Shown piece after piece: positions 18,368 to 28,622 of a stretch of 64,000 nt of DNA. The stretch is taken from NCBI GenBank assembly GCA_964389755.1, contig CAYMEW010000010.1, positions 1-64,000 of the forward strand, read 5' to 3'. The position numbers were made by a program, and so were the translations under genes. The notes under the pieces are model-generated. The model saw only the letters and a program-made list of their open reading frames with translations, had not been told where the DNA came from and made no database searches. Position 1 is the first letter of the stretch, and each line of letters opens with the position of its first letter. The stretch is from JBBSUQ01 sp964389755 (GTDB lineage Bacteria > Bacteroidota > Bacteroidia > Flavobacteriales_D > Crocinitomicaceae).

Positions 18368-21300
18368 CTAGCGCATCAGGTACATCTTACCGAACTCTTT
18401 CTTAAAATACTGATCCGCACCGGAATCGCGATGTTCTATATCCTGCCCTCCGATGCGCGCCTTTACGGTATAGAGGTAAACCCCGTTCGCCAGACGATCA
18501 CCGAATTCATCAGTTCCGTCCCAGGCGTATTCGGTTACGTTTCTTCCCACATGGATCGGTCCGAGTTCGTCTTCGGTGATTTCGCGTACGACCTTCCCGG
18601 TCACCGTCATAATCTGTATGATCATGTCTTCAGGTACTTCGTTTCCGGTTAATGTAAATACGAACCTTGTACTTGTACTAAAGGGATTCGGGTAGTTCAT
18701 CAGGTATGTAATGCTCGATTCGCGAACAACTTCAAAGGTAACCTGGTATTCAAGGTCTCCGGAAAGATTCCCGCTGCGATCGGTTCCCTGAACAAGTAGT
18801 GTGTATTTTCCGTCGGATGTAAAGGTAGCCGGCCAGATGATCTTAAACCGTTTATTCTGCTGATTCGCCGGGATCCATTCCATATTCGTCCCTCCCGTCG
18901 CGTCGGTAAAATAGACCCTTTTTTGCGTTCCGGAGGGATCAGTCAGGTAAACTCCGAACAGGGACGTATCGGAAACATTGTCCATGACCAGAAACTCATT
19001 ATCGTCTTTCAGGGAGATCAGCACCTGGCTTTCGGGAGCGATAATGTCGCCGTTGAGAATGTGTCTACCGTCAAAAGTCACATCGAGGATCGGGTTGATA
19101 TCATCGGGCGTGACGTAAAACGGGATCTGTAACAGGTTGTTCAAATGTTCCTGCTCCGGCTGATCGGTCTGGTAATAAGTCCCGTTAATGTATGGATTGA
19201 CTTCCATCCAGAATGAGTTAATACCTGGAAGTCCGAGCGTTGAAAAGGTAACGGTATCGCGCAAAACGTCATTTACCCGCAGAGAATCCTGTCGGGGATA
19301 AGACAGGTAATGAGGCACGTGATCTGAGTCTTCCACCCAGTATTTTACCAGCAGTGAATCCATCGGGTAATCGAAAATGTTGCGTACATCGACCGCAAAA
19401 CTGACCTCCTGCCCTTCCTTTAAGGTATCGAGTCCGGGTTGCCAGGTGTAACCGGCTGTTCCGTCGATCGCAGCTTCAGGCAAAGGTGTATACAGCACGT
19501 GCCAGAAATCGACCTGTGCCGGTGTAAACGTAATGGAATCTTTGTAATGCGCGCTGAGCTGGATAAACGGATACTGATCTGCGTTTACGAGGTTCGAAAG
19601 ATCCATGATCGAATCAAACTGCGTAAAGGTCGTATCGATTGAGAACTGGTAAGCCTGGCTCAGGTCAAACACGTTAATCGTTAAAACGGTTGTATCGCCC
19701 GTAGGCATTTCGCGCGGATCCTGTTTCCAGTAAACGGTTTTCCAGGATGATGAAGGTCCTATCAGCGGCGAGGTTTCCCTTCCGAGATACGCCGAACCCT
19801 GCATATACGCCTGCAGCACGATGGAGTCTGCCGATTCCGACAAGCCGTTTGAACTGTTGGGTTGCGGGAGGGTTAGAAAACGTTCTCTCACGGAGGCAGG
19901 ATCGCCTTTTTTACAGAAAAACGAAAATCCCCTGTTCGACATACCACTCGTAAACCCAGTGGATCCGAGGCTTTGGAAAGTCGAATACATAAACGGATAA
20001 GAGGCATCCCAACTTGCGTACTGGGGATCGTTCGCCGAGTAGATCAGGATGTAATGTCCGTCCGGAATCTGGTTGAGCACCATGTCTGAAAAGGCGGCCA
20101 ACTGAGCACCGGTATTCCTGAAAATAAAATAACGCTCCACCCTTCCCCGGCATCCTCCCATGTCGTTGACATTGCCAAAGCTATGATCGGGATTGGCTGA
20201 GCCGTAATGTGTTCCCCAGGGCTCCAGTGTGACCGGATCGATCACCGCCACGTGAATGGAGGGTTCCGTAAAACACATCCCGTATTCCTGCATGTTCCCG
20301 TTGACATAATATTCGGAAGCCACGATCGCAAAATAATCCTGACCGCCATACACAACGCTTTTCAGGTCTTTGGTTTCGGGATTGAAATCACGGGTACGGT
20401 TTGCTTCATTGTATGTGATGTTGCTAAAGCCATTGTCGCGAAACTGGAAAAAATGATCCTGCCCCCATCCTTCTTTATCCGGAATATACTGGAAAGAACG
20501 GTTTATATACTGATCAGTTCCGTCATTGACGGCTACGCGCCAAAAATAAACGGTACTGTCCGTTAGTACGAGCGGTGCCGGAAAGCCGCTGTTTACTGAG
20601 AGCCATTCGGAAGGATTAACTTCTTTTACCCCACCCGCACCGTTCACGATCGCGTAGCGGTGTTCCGGGCTGTTGAAATAATCAGTCGTATCGATCTCAA
20701 AGCGGTAAGAATTGTATTCGGCCACCGGATCAACCGTACTTGCACGGACCGTAATACTATCACGCGGCACCACGGCAAAGCGCGCCGGAATAACCGGTAA
20801 AATCCCGTCAATATTCACAAGCAGCGAACGCTGCGTCATATTGTTATCCACCTCATCATATTGCTCCGGAACGATGCTGGGTTGATCGATCTTCACGTAA
20901 AACACATTCGGACCCATCGAAATATTCGGCTGCAGGGGAACTTTCAAAACGATCGTATCGACGTAGTTGAGATGGCTTGCAGAAAGCTGGTAAATGGAAT
21001 CTACGGCGCTGTTCGGAAAATCGCGGGTGATTTCAATGGCATAAGTTGTATCCAGCGACCGACCGAGGTTTTTAACGGCCAGCACCACGTCAATACTATC
21101 CACGGTGAGATCGAGGTCCTGTGGCAGGAATGAAAGGCTCTGTGCCGTAATCTCGATCTCGGGTTTCTGATGCCAGTTGATGTGCAACATCGGGTCGCCG
21201 TTCAGGGTCATTTGCTCACTGGTCGATTCGTTGTACAGATCACCGGGCTGAGCGGCATGCAGTTTCCTGATCGTATTCAGCATCTGCTCCCCCAGTGTTT

Positions 21301-23512
21301 CACCGTAAGAAACATCGGAAAATTGCCGATACAGTTCGTAGGTATAATTATTCAGTGAAAAGGTAAACCCGTAATTTACGGTCGAAACAAAGGCAATCGC
21401 CCCGTAATCCTTTACATTGACAAATTTTTCGGAAGTGGATTCGACGGTTGAAAAAATATTCCCGTTAAAACAGGAATTACCGATCACAACCGGGTAGCGG
21501 CCGTAATTATTCCAGTTCGCAGGCTCGTCAATATTGATCTCAAAGCCACTGCCCCCCGGAAGAGCATGTCCGAAAAAATTCATCACGGAAACGCCTTCTG
21601 AAATGCGCTGGGTAATATTATCCAGAATAAACGGGTCGAATGGAATGGACGAAGATTTATAATAACGGTTCACGTGACCGCCGAACTTTGTTCCCTCCAC
21701 GACGTTCTCGTAACCTTCCAGGTATCCCTGGAAAAGTTGTTGCTGACCGATATCGGAACCACCGGCAAAATGTAACAGTTGTTTTTGCCAGTCCTTGGTC
21801 GCCGAATTGTACACGGAAAGCGGGTCTTGTTCGGCATCGAACAACTGAATTTTATCCAGGTAATCACTCACTTCCGTTCCGTCAAGCACCGAAAGTCGTC
21901 CTGTCGGTAAAAGCGGCACCCAGCCGTTCCCCTGGTATTCGGCCGTAATGGCATTATCGCTCATCGGATACCCGAACGTCGGTACGAGGTTTTGATCCAT
22001 ACTGGCCGCCGGATGCAAACGCACATCCACCGGGTTGATCCCCTTCCCGACCAGGAACAGTCCGACGGGTTTATTCGTCGCGGATTCCCAGAGCCTGGTC
22101 ACGAAGCGACGCATTCCAATGGCGTGTTTGGGCACTCCTCCGCCATACTGCATGCACAACTGATCAATTTCCGCACGAACGACGTTATAAGCACCTCCGG
22201 CGGCAGACTGCCGATACATGGCGTAGGCGGAAGTTTCCAGGGAGAATGCTGCAGGGTGGATCATGATCAGGGCACCTTCGGGGTTGGCCTGCCCGTAATC
22301 GGCAAAATAACCACTTGCAGTGACTTTTTGAAGTGCACCGGGCTGAATAAGGCTTCCCGGCTCCTGGATGTATACGAGTTGACTGTCTGCCTGTAACGAA
22401 TTGCTGACAAGCAGGGTGGGAACGCCGGAGACATCCGTCAAACTCACTTTTTTGACCTGCCCGCCGGACATTACAAAAATGATGTGCCCGTTTCCGTTGA
22501 GTCCCGGGAACTCGAGTTTTACCTGCCCCTGCAGGGTATTATCGGGCAGCCAGAAATGATCGTTCGTATGCCCGAGACCATCTGTCACCGCCGGAAAATC
22601 AAGCCGCAGGTAATTAACCGCCTGGATGTCGTAATCGGACGGAACACCCTGGTCGTAAACGCATTCAAAGCGAAAAGTGGTGCTGCCGGTTGAAAGCGCC
22701 GAAACCGGGATGGTTGTTTCAGTACGAAGGTAATCGTACCCGAGGTAAACCTTTTCATCGACCAGTTGACCTGCGGATGGAATCCGCCAGCGTGCATGGT
22801 GATTCGGATTACCGTTGTTATCGTAGTTATTGGCCCCGACGATCATGGCCTGAAAGCGCGGCGCGGGAGCAATGCCTGTATACAGGCCCGAGGTATTAAA
22901 GGAATAATCGGTTCCGTTGGAAACGCTGAAATAGCCGAATCCTTCTCCCGGTTGGTAGAGTGAACTTGAAACGTCCGTCAGGTGCACGCCTTCGTGATAG
23001 GAACTCGCTGCGCTCAGTATTTCCGAACGCAGGATGAAAGGCGAGGCGGTATAGCTTGAAAAGTCGGTATTGTTTTCGGCCTGTACGCGTTTGTTTCCAC
23101 CGCCAGTGCTCCAGCTAAAGAAATAATAGATCGTATCGCTGTACAGGTTCTCATACGGATTTCCCATGAATGTTTCGTCCTGGTACAGCGACCGGTCGAT
23201 CCATCCGTCATTGCGCTCGGCATAAAAAAGTATGTAATCCCCGTGATCAATGTGATTGTCTCCGCCGTCTTCAATCCAGAGCGCAACCTCCTGTTCCCGT
23301 CCGAAAACCTGGATCTGGTTCGAATTGAAAAGTGCGAGTGGAACACCAGAGGTCAGTAAGGCCTGGTAATCGAGTTTGTGGATCCCTGTTTCGGTGACGG
23401 GGAATCGGAAATATTGTTGTCCGTAATTGATCCATTCATTACCATAGGTCTGACCGTGTATTTTTCCGGCCAGCAAAAATGTAGCAGCAAACAGGAAAAT
23501 ACAGCGTATCAT
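18368..23512 (-). CDS. porU: T9SS sortase PorU, long form (C25 peptidase family)
   Basis: A 1714-residue outer-surface cysteine protease that removes the C-terminal signal of T9SS cargo and attaches it to the cell. A signal peptide ends near residue 20. The gingipain-like C25 domain spans roughly 410-780, with H649 (FFGHALPGG) and C681 (GNSCFNG) as the likely catalytic dyad. Beta-rich modules follow, and a FlgD/CTD-like end (YLMNYPNPFSTSTRF and ANGVYLYTV) closes it. It is longer than the roughly 1100-1300-residue short PorU and matches the long form of some Bacteroidota. It overlaps porV by 4 bp (ATGA), so the pair is translationally coupled. Confidence 0.88.
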   Translation of the reverse strand: MIRCIFLFAATFLLAGKIHGQTYGNEWINYGQQYFRFPVTETGIHKLDYQALLTSGVPLALFNSNQIQVFGREQEVALWIEDGGDNHIDHGDYILFYAERNDGWIDRSLYQDETFMGNPYENLYSDTIYYFFSWSTGGGNKRVQAENNTDFSSYTASPFILRSEILSAASSYHEGVHLTDVSSSLYQPGEGFGYFSVSNGTDYSFNTSGLYTGIAPAPRFQAMIVGANNYDNNGNPNHHARWRIPSAGQLVDEKVYLGYDYLRTETTIPVSALSTGSTTFRFECVYDQGVPSDYDIQAVNYLRLDFPAVTDGLGHTNDHFWLPDNTLQGQVKLEFPGLNGNGHIIFVMSGGQVKKVSLTDVSGVPTLLVSNSLQADSQLVYIQEPGSLIQPGALQKVTASGYFADYGQANPEGALIMIHPAAFSLETSAYAMYRQSAAGGAYNVVRAEIDQLCMQYGGGVPKHAIGMRRFVTRLWESATNKPVGLFLVGKGINPVDVRLHPAASMDQNLVPTFGYPMSDNAITAEYQGNGWVPLLPTGRLSVLDGTEVSDYLDKIQLFDAEQDPLSVYNSATKDWQKQLLHFAGGSDIGQQQLFQGYLEGYENVVEGTKFGGHVNRYYKSSSIPFDPFILDNITQRISEGVSVMNFFGHALPGGSGFEINIDEPANWNNYGRYPVVIGNSCFNGNIFSTVESTSEKFVNVKDYGAIAFVSTVNYGFTFSLNNYTYELYRQFSDVSYGETLGEQMLNTIRKLHAAQPGDLYNESTSEQMTLNGDPMLHINWHQKPEIEITAQSLSFLPQDLDLTVDSIDVVLAVKNLGRSLDTTYAIEITRDFPNSAVDSIYQLSASHLNYVDTIVLKVPLQPNISMGPNVFYVKIDQPSIVPEQYDEVDNNMTQRSLLVNIDGILPVIPARFAVVPRDSITVRASTVDPVAEYNSYRFEIDTTDYFNSPEHRYAIVNGAGGVKEVNPSEWLSVNSGFPAPLVLTDSTVYFWRVAVNDGTDQYINRSFQYIPDKEGWGQDHFFQFRDNGFSNITYNEANRTRDFNPETKDLKSVVYGGQDYFAIVASEYYVNGNMQEYGMCFTEPSIHVAVIDPVTLEPWGTHYGSANPDHSFGNVNDMGGCRGRVERYFIFRNTGAQLAAFSDMVLNQIPDGHYILIYSANDPQYASWDASYPFMYSTFQSLGSTGFTSGMSNRGFSFFCKKGDPASVRERFLTLPQPNSSNGLSESADSIVLQAYMQGSAYLGRETSPLIGPSSSWKTVYWKQDPREMPTGDTTVLTINVFDLSQAYQFSIDTTFTQFDSIMDLSNLVNADQYPFIQLSAHYKDSITFTPAQVDFWHVLYTPLPEAAIDGTAGYTWQPGLDTLKEGQEVSFAVDVRNIFDYPMDSLLVKYWVEDSDHVPHYLSYPRQDSLRVNDVLRDTVTFSTLGLPGINSFWMEVNPYINGTYYQTDQPEQEHLNNLLQIPFYVTPDDINPILDVTFDGRHILNGDIIAPESQVLISLKDDNEFLVMDNVSDTSLFGVYLTDPSGTQKRVYFTDATGGTNMEWIPANQQNKRFKIIWPATFTSDGKYTLLVQGTDRSGNLSGDLEYQVTFEVVRESSITYLMNYPNPFSTSTRFVFTLTGNEVPEDMIIQIMTVTGKVVREITEDELGPIHVGRNVTEYAWDGTDEFGDRLANGVYLYTVKARIGGQDIEHRDSGADQYFKKEFGKMYLMR

Positions 23513-24624
23513 TGTTTCATATTGTTCGGTTTGTTCAACTTCAGTTTTATGGAGATCACGTTTGAATACAGGGCTACCGATGCATTACCGATATCCGTAA
23601 ACGCATAATCAAGCGTAAAGTCTTTGATGCTCAGGCCAAGCCCGATGGTCGGCTGAATGTTCAGCGATTGTTTGTCGTTAAAATCCTTCACATACTGCAC
23701 ATTTGTAATACCGGCTCTTACGGAAACGTAGGTTTTAAAACCGATCTCGATCCCGAAGTGCGGATCCACGGACACCACACCGCTTTTAATGATCGCATTC
23801 CGTTTTCCGTCTGTTGTGAGGTCAAAGTCCAGTTCACTGGCTGCATAAATTCCTTTTTTCCCGAGATCAACGCGTTTGTAAGCACCGACGATCAGGCGCG
23901 GCAGGGTCAGTTCAAGTCCGTTTCGGGGTAACTGGTTTCCTGTTTGAAGAAACACTTCCTGCGTTTGCTGATCGAGGCTGAATATCCAGGCATTGAAGGT
24001 CGAAGTTACATCGCGCAGGCTGGCCCCGAACTTCCATTTATTTTTCGTCTCGTATTGCATCCCGGCATCGAGTCCGAAACCCCAGGAATGTGCAAAATCA
24101 CCCACTTTTCGATAGACCACTTTGAAGTTTCCGCCCACGCTCAGACCCGGAACGCTTAATTTCCGGGCATACGAGAACAGGAAAGCGTAATCGGCAGCGG
24201 TGAAGGTCGTGATCTTATCGTAATCAATCCTTCCCTCGTTGTCGATCAGTTGCGTTGTATTGGGGATGTCGTCTACCGCGAAACGGATGGCAGAAAAACC
24301 GAGTACGCTTTTGTCGTCGATCGGTTTGGCAATGCCGAGGTAATCGTATTTAGCGATCCCTGCGAAGTATTCGGAGTGCATCAAACCGACTTCGAGCCAC
24401 TTATCGACTTTGGTGAGCCCGGCAGGATTCCAGTATCCGCTGGTCACCGATCCGGTATTTGCCGTAACGGCATTTCCCATTCCGAGTGCGTCCGCACCTA
24501 CCCCGATGGCCAGGAATTCGTTGGAATACTTGGGCGCGATCGTTTCGTCCTGGGCATTACTAAAATGTGCGAAGAGCAGCGCAGTAGTAGTCAGAAGTAT
24601 GTTAGTAGCGTTCCGAGTAAGCAT
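23509..24624 (-). CDS. porV: T9SS outer-membrane protein PorV
   Basis: A 371-residue FadL-like beta-barrel that shuttles T9SS substrates from the translocon to PorU. It has a signal peptide (about 1-24, ending SNAQ). The typical N-terminal block follows: FLAIGVGADALGMGNA and GYWNPAGL. The end is strand-rich. PorV and the related PorQ share this fold; adjacency to porU favours PorV. First gene of a porV-porU operon. Confidence 0.9.
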   Translation of the reverse strand: MLTRNATNILLTTTALLFAHFSNAQDETIAPKYSNEFLAIGVGADALGMGNAVTANTGSVTSGYWNPAGLTKVDKWLEVGLMHSEYFAGIAKYDYLGIAKPIDDKSVLGFSAIRFAVDDIPNTTQLIDNEGRIDYDKITTFTAADYAFLFSYARKLSVPGLSVGGNFKVVYRKVGDFAHSWGFGLDAGMQYETKNKWKFGASLRDVTSTFNAWIFSLDQQTQEVFLQTGNQLPRNGLELTLPRLIVGAYKRVDLGKKGIYAASELDFDLTTDGKRNAIIKSGVVSVDPHFGIEIGFKTYVSVRAGITNVQYVKDFNDKQSLNIQPTIGLGLSIKDFTLDYAFTDIGNASVALYSNVISIKLKLNKPNNMKQ

Positions 24625-24764
24625 TCCTGTGTCTAATTTTTGTTTGTAGAATAACTGCTTATTGAGAAAAAAATTGTGTTATTTGCATAAGCGGTCGTTC
24701 CGGTCGTAAAAATAAGTGATTTATTTGATTTCGTTCGTATTCGTTTACCCCAGATTCCGTACCG

Positions 24765-25553
24765 ATGTTTAATATCCCCAATTTATTTACCGCAGCCAAC
24801 CTGCTGTCGGGAATTTTATCAATTACTTACGCTTTTGAAGGACGTTTGGATTGGGCCTGTTATGCGATATTTGCAGGAGCCGTTTTCGATTTCTTCGACG
24901 GGTTCCTGGCACGCAAACTCAACAAGCAGGGCGAACTGGGAAAACAACTCGATTCGCTGGCGGACGTGGTAACCTTCGGAACAGCTCCGGGTATTCTCAT
25001 GTACGTACTGCTCAATCAGCTCTGTTTCCGGGAAGCACTGGGAATGCCCAGCTCGCAAAATGCGCCCGGCGACCTGTTAGCGCTTTTTCAGCCGGAACTT
25101 GCCGGTTACGCCCATTTCCTGACCTACCTCCCCTACATCGCATTTGCCATTCCTTTCTTTTCACTTTTCCGGCTCGCCAAGTTCAACCTGGACACGCGCC
25201 AGAGCGAATCGTTCATCGGCCTTCCAACTCCGGCAAATACCATTTTCTTCACGTCGTTTCCCCTGATCTTAATGTACGGAGGCGATTCAGGACTGCGTGA
25301 TTTTGCACTCAACATCTGGGTGATCACGGTACTCATCATCGGGATGTCCTTACTGCTGATATCCGAGCTTCCGCTTTTCTCTTTAAAGTTCAAACATTTT
25401 AAATGGAGTGGCAACGAGATTCGCTACGTATTCCTGATCAGCTGCGGCATCGTGATACCGACTTTACAGATCTGGGCCATCCCAATAATTATTCTGCTTT
25501 ATTTACTTTTATCTGCAATTGCTTTTATCTTTGCAAAAAACACCACAAAATGA
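24765..25553 (+). CDS. pssA: CDP-diacylglycerol-serine O-phosphatidyltransferase
   Basis: A 262-residue membrane enzyme of phospholipid synthesis that makes phosphatidylserine from CDP-diacylglycerol and serine. The CDP-alcohol phosphotransferase motif DG-x2-AR-x8-G-x3-D-x3-D is complete (DGFLARKLNKQGELGKQLD then SLAD). About six to eight hydrophobic helices follow. Length fits the short Pss type. Its stop codon overlaps the purS start as ATGA. Confidence 0.93.
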   Translation: MFNIPNLFTAANLLSGILSITYAFEGRLDWACYAIFAGAVFDFFDGFLARKLNKQGELGKQLDSLADVVTFGTAPGILMYVLLNQLCFREALGMPSSQNAPGDLLALFQPELAGYAHFLTYLPYIAFAIPFFSLFRLAKFNLDTRQSESFIGLPTPANTIFFTSFPLILMYGGDSGLRDFALNIWVITVLIIGMSLLLISELPLFSLKFKHFKWSGNEIRYVFLISCGIVIPTLQIWAIPIIILLYLLLSAIAFIFAKNTTK

Positions 25554-25804
25554 AATTCAAAGCAGAAATCGATGTAATGCCACTGGACGCCCTGCTCGAT
25601 CCACAGGGAAAAGCCGTTTCCCACAGTATGCAAACAATCGGGCTTCCCGAAATATCAGACGTGCGCATCGGGCGTCACATCCGTCTCTTCGTAGAATCGG
25701 CTTCGGAAAAAGAAGCAGAAGAAAAAGTCGTGGAGGCCTGCAAAAAGCTCCTTTCTAACCAGATCATGGAAAGTTACAGCTATCAACTCGAACAAATTGG
25801 CTAA
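25550..25804 (+). CDS. purS: Phosphoribosylformylglycinamidine synthase subunit PurS
   Basis: An 84-residue small subunit of the FGAM synthase complex (PurS-PurQ-PurL) in purine synthesis. The ATG at 25550 gives MKFKAEIDVMPLDALLDPQG, the expected PurS start. GKAVSHSMQTIGLPEISDVRIGR is diagnostic. The 4-bp overlap with pssA implies coupled translation. purQ and purL are not in the window. A strong terminator follows. Confidence 0.93.
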   Translation: MKFKAEIDVMPLDALLDPQGKAVSHSMQTIGLPEISDVRIGRHIRLFVESASEKEAEEKVVEACKKLLSNQIMESYSYQLEQIG

Positions 25805-25845
25805 TGGCAGAAATGCTCAGCATATTCTAAAAATTCTCCTTAAGG

Positions 25846-25878
25846 AAAAGCCGGTGTAAACAGCACCGGCTTTTTTTT
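25846..25878 (+). terminator. Rho-independent terminator after purS
   Basis: Stem AAAAGCCGGTG / CACCGGCTTTT with loop TAAACAG and a run of eight T. It lies 41 bp after the purS stop. Confidence 0.9.
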
Positions 25879-25915
25879 GTTTAAAAAAAAGAACATTCAC
25901 AAAAGACGAAAAGAT

Positions 25916-27424
25916 ATGCACGGAAAGAACATCATCGGAGAAACATACTCAGCAGCGGGCAAACGCACATTTCAGACTATTAACCCGGCCACGAACGAAA
26001 AATTACCGGGTGACTTTCACGAGGCCACACTCGCGGAATTAAAAGATGCGAGCCGGAAAGCGGGAGACGCCCTTGCCGCCTTCGGATGGATGAAACCGAA
26101 AAAACGCGCGAAGTTCCTGCGACAGATCGTCAAAGAGATCAAAGAAGACAAAAAGGCGATTTTCGAACGGTTCTGTCTGGAATCCGGACTTCCCGAAAGC
26201 CGTGCAAAAGCGGAAATGAAACGCACGCTCGATCAACTCGAAAACTTTGCCGGACTCATCGAAGATGGCTCCTACCTCGATTTCAGACACAATCCGCCTA
26301 CCAAGGACCTTCCGGAACTGTACAAAACATTCCAGCCGATCGGGGTGGTCGGCGTATTCGGAGCGAGCAACTTTCCCTTCGCTTACTCCACCGTGGGAGG
26401 AGACACGGCTGCCGCTCTCGCTGCCGGCTGCCCTGTAATCGTGAAGTCGCATCCGATGCACGCCGGAACCGGCGAACTCGTTGCAGAATGCGTGTTAAAA
26501 GCAGCGAAGAAGACCGGCATGCCCGACGGAACGTTTTCCAACCTGAATGCTTCCACCCAAAAGATCGGCGGAGCACTCGTACAGGATCCGGAAGTGAAAG
26601 CGATCGGGTTTACCGGGAGTTTCAACGGCGGTGTAGCCCTCAAAAAACTCGCCGACGAACGTCCTGACCCGATACCGGTGTTTGCTGAAATGGGAAGCGA
26701 GAACCCCGTGATCCTTTTACCTGGCCTGATTCGCACGCAAAAAGACAAATGGCTCGACATACTTACTAAAAGCATTACAGACGGTACGGGTCAGTTTTGC
26801 ACGAATCCGGGCCTGCTTTTTCTCATGGACTCCAAAGAAAGTCGCGCCTTTTTAAAAGAACTCGGCGAACGCATCACCTCGTTGCCGTCAACAGTGATGC
26901 TCGGGCCGGGCATTCACAAGCAATACAGTGAAAAACGCCAGAAAGCGGTGCGCAGCAAACACGAAGCACTTTATACGGTCGACCGGAGCGAAGAACCCAA
27001 CCGCGCCCAACAAAGTTTACTTGTTGTTCGTGACGAGGTATTCCAGAAAAACGAACAGTTGCACCAGGAAGTCTTCGGACCACATTCCACCGCCGTGCTT
27101 TTCAAGAACAAGAACAGCCTGCGCGACACACTCCGCGGATTCCACGGACAGCTCACAGCAACCATCAACGGAACACCCGAAGACCTCAAAGCGAACCGCG
27201 ACCTCGTTTACTTCCTGCAGCGCATTGCAGGACGGGTTATTTTCAATGGGGTTCCGACCGGTGTTCGGGTGGACACGGGCATGCATCACGGGGGACCGTT
27301 TCCGGCAAGTACCGATTCGCGTTTTACAGCCGTCGGAAACGATTCCATCTATCGTTTTCTGCGTCCGGTTTGTTTTCAGAATCCGCCGGAATACCTGGAC
27401 ATCCTGCCGAATTATAAAAAATAA
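25916..27424 (+). CDS. Aldehyde dehydrogenase, 2,5-dioxovalerate (ketoglutarate semialdehyde) type
   Basis: A 502-residue NAD(P)-dependent dehydrogenase. Motifs: N152 (GASNFPFAYS), K177 (IVKSHP), FTGS (232-235), general base E258 (FAEMGSENP) and nucleophile C295 (TGQFCTNPG). The KSHPMH and QFCTNPG blocks resemble type III alpha-ketoglutaric semialdehyde dehydrogenases, which oxidise 2,5-dioxopentanoate to 2-oxoglutarate. The subfamily assignment is from memory of these motifs. I chose ATG 25916 (MHGKNIIGE); the frame opens 13 codons earlier inside the terminator of purS. It stands alone between a terminator and the next promoter. Confidence 0.85.
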   Translation: MHGKNIIGETYSAAGKRTFQTINPATNEKLPGDFHEATLAELKDASRKAGDALAAFGWMKPKKRAKFLRQIVKEIKEDKKAIFERFCLESGLPESRAKAEMKRTLDQLENFAGLIEDGSYLDFRHNPPTKDLPELYKTFQPIGVVGVFGASNFPFAYSTVGGDTAAALAAGCPVIVKSHPMHAGTGELVAECVLKAAKKTGMPDGTFSNLNASTQKIGGALVQDPEVKAIGFTGSFNGGVALKKLADERPDPIPVFAEMGSENPVILLPGLIRTQKDKWLDILTKSITDGTGQFCTNPGLLFLMDSKESRAFLKELGERITSLPSTVMLGPGIHKQYSEKRQKAVRSKHEALYTVDRSEEPNRAQQSLLVVRDEVFQKNEQLHQEVFGPHSTAVLFKNKNSLRDTLRGFHGQLTATINGTPEDLKANRDLVYFLQRIAGRVIFNGVPTGVRVDTGMHHGGPFPASTDSRFTAVGNDSIYRFLRPVCFQNPPEYLDILPNYKK

Positions 27425-27468
27425 AACAGGCAGTAAGTAGGCAAATTGTTAACAAACGTTATTATTAT

Positions 27469-27497
27469 TTGCCAAATAAAATCTACTTCTACATTTG
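27469..27497 (+). promoter_or_regulatory. Promoter (TTG-N18-TACATTTG)
   Basis: TTG at 27469-27471 and TACATTTG at 27490-27497, spacing 18 bp, precede the coiled-coil gene start at 27524 by 26 bp. Confidence 0.7.
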
Positions 27498-27523
27498 TAG
27501 TATAATTTACGTAAACTTTTGTT

Positions 27524-28486
27524 ATGTCAAATACGGAACAACAAACAACTAAAAAGAACAACGGGGCATACATTGCAGTAATCCTTGTTTTACTTGTAGG
27601 CCTCGGTGTGATGGCTTATTTCCTATCTTCCAAGAATTCCGATTTAACAAATTGTCAGAATGAGGTTTCCATGCTGGAATCTGATATGGAAGGCATGAAC
27701 CAGATGATGTCCGGTTACGTGGACAACATGACCAACGACCTGCGCGCGGATTTCCAGAACATGCTCGCCAATTACGATGAGCTGATGAAAAAAGACCGTA
27801 CACAGTCTGACAGTCTCAACGCGCAGAAGGAACGCATCCAGTCGATCCTCGATGAAATGAATTCTCAGAAGAAACTTTCCGCCTCTCAGCTTTACAAACT
27901 TCGTAAGGAGAATGAAACCCTTCGCAAGATCATGAAAAGCTACGTGATGCAGATCGATTCACTGAATACATTGAACCTGCAACTCAACTCCGACCTGGAA
28001 CGCACGACGAACGAACTGACAACCACATCTTCCGAGCGCGACCAGTACAGACAGGAAGCAGAGGAAAATGCAGCCCAGGTGAAAAAAGGAGCCAAATTAC
28101 AGGCATACAACATCAGTTCAACCGGTTTGCGCATGAAACTGAACAATACGATGGAAGAGACGAATAAAGCACGCAACTGTGTACAAATCCGCTCTACATT
28201 CACAATCTCGGAAAACCCGATCACAAATGCCGGAAACAAAACGGTCTACATGCAGGTGATCGATCCGAGCGGAAGAACATTACAAAACCGAAGCAGTAAC
28301 ACGATCTCCACGGATGCGGGAATGATTCCTTATTCCGATAAAAAAGACATCGATTACCGCAATGAACGCATTGATATGGCCATTTACTACGACCTGAAAG
28401 GGGCGGAACCGGCCAAAGGAAATTACCGGGTTAAAATTTACTGCGACGGGCAGTTGATCGGTAATGACAGCTTTACTTTGAAGTAA
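27524..28486 (+). CDS. Membrane-anchored coiled-coil protein of unknown function
   Basis: A 320-residue protein. The polar N-terminus (1-13) is followed by one transmembrane helix (about 15-34), a long heptad-rich coiled coil (about 40-190, rich in Glu, Gln, Lys and Met), and a compact C-terminal domain of about 120 residues with KNTVYMQVIDPSGRTL-like beta strands. This resembles conserved hypothetical proteins of Flavobacteriia, but I cannot name a function. The topology suggests a cytoplasmic N-tip and a periplasmic rod with a beta domain. It has its own promoter and terminator, so it is monocistronic. Confidence 0.8.
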   Translation: MSNTEQQTTKKNNGAYIAVILVLLVGLGVMAYFLSSKNSDLTNCQNEVSMLESDMEGMNQMMSGYVDNMTNDLRADFQNMLANYDELMKKDRTQSDSLNAQKERIQSILDEMNSQKKLSASQLYKLRKENETLRKIMKSYVMQIDSLNTLNLQLNSDLERTTNELTTTSSERDQYRQEAEENAAQVKKGAKLQAYNISSTGLRMKLNNTMEETNKARNCVQIRSTFTISENPITNAGNKTVYMQVIDPSGRTLQNRSSNTISTDAGMIPYSDKKDIDYRNERIDMAIYYDLKGAEPAKGNYRVKIYCDGQLIGNDSFTLK

Positions 28487-28508
28487 AAGAATAATACTTG
28501 TTTTGGAA

Positions 28509-28537
28509 AGAGACGGTTAGCGCCGTCTCTTTTTTTT
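28509..28537 (+). terminator. Rho-independent terminator
   Basis: Perfect 8-bp stem AGAGACGG / CCGTCTCT, loop TTAGCG, then seven further T. It lies 22 bp after the coiled-coil gene. Confidence 0.9.
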
Positions 28538-28622
28538 GTTATTTTCCGGAAAAGTTTAAAATCTTTATCTTACCTTCGTCCTGTTAAGATAACCTCCTTT
28601 TAGTAATTGAATATTTAATTAA

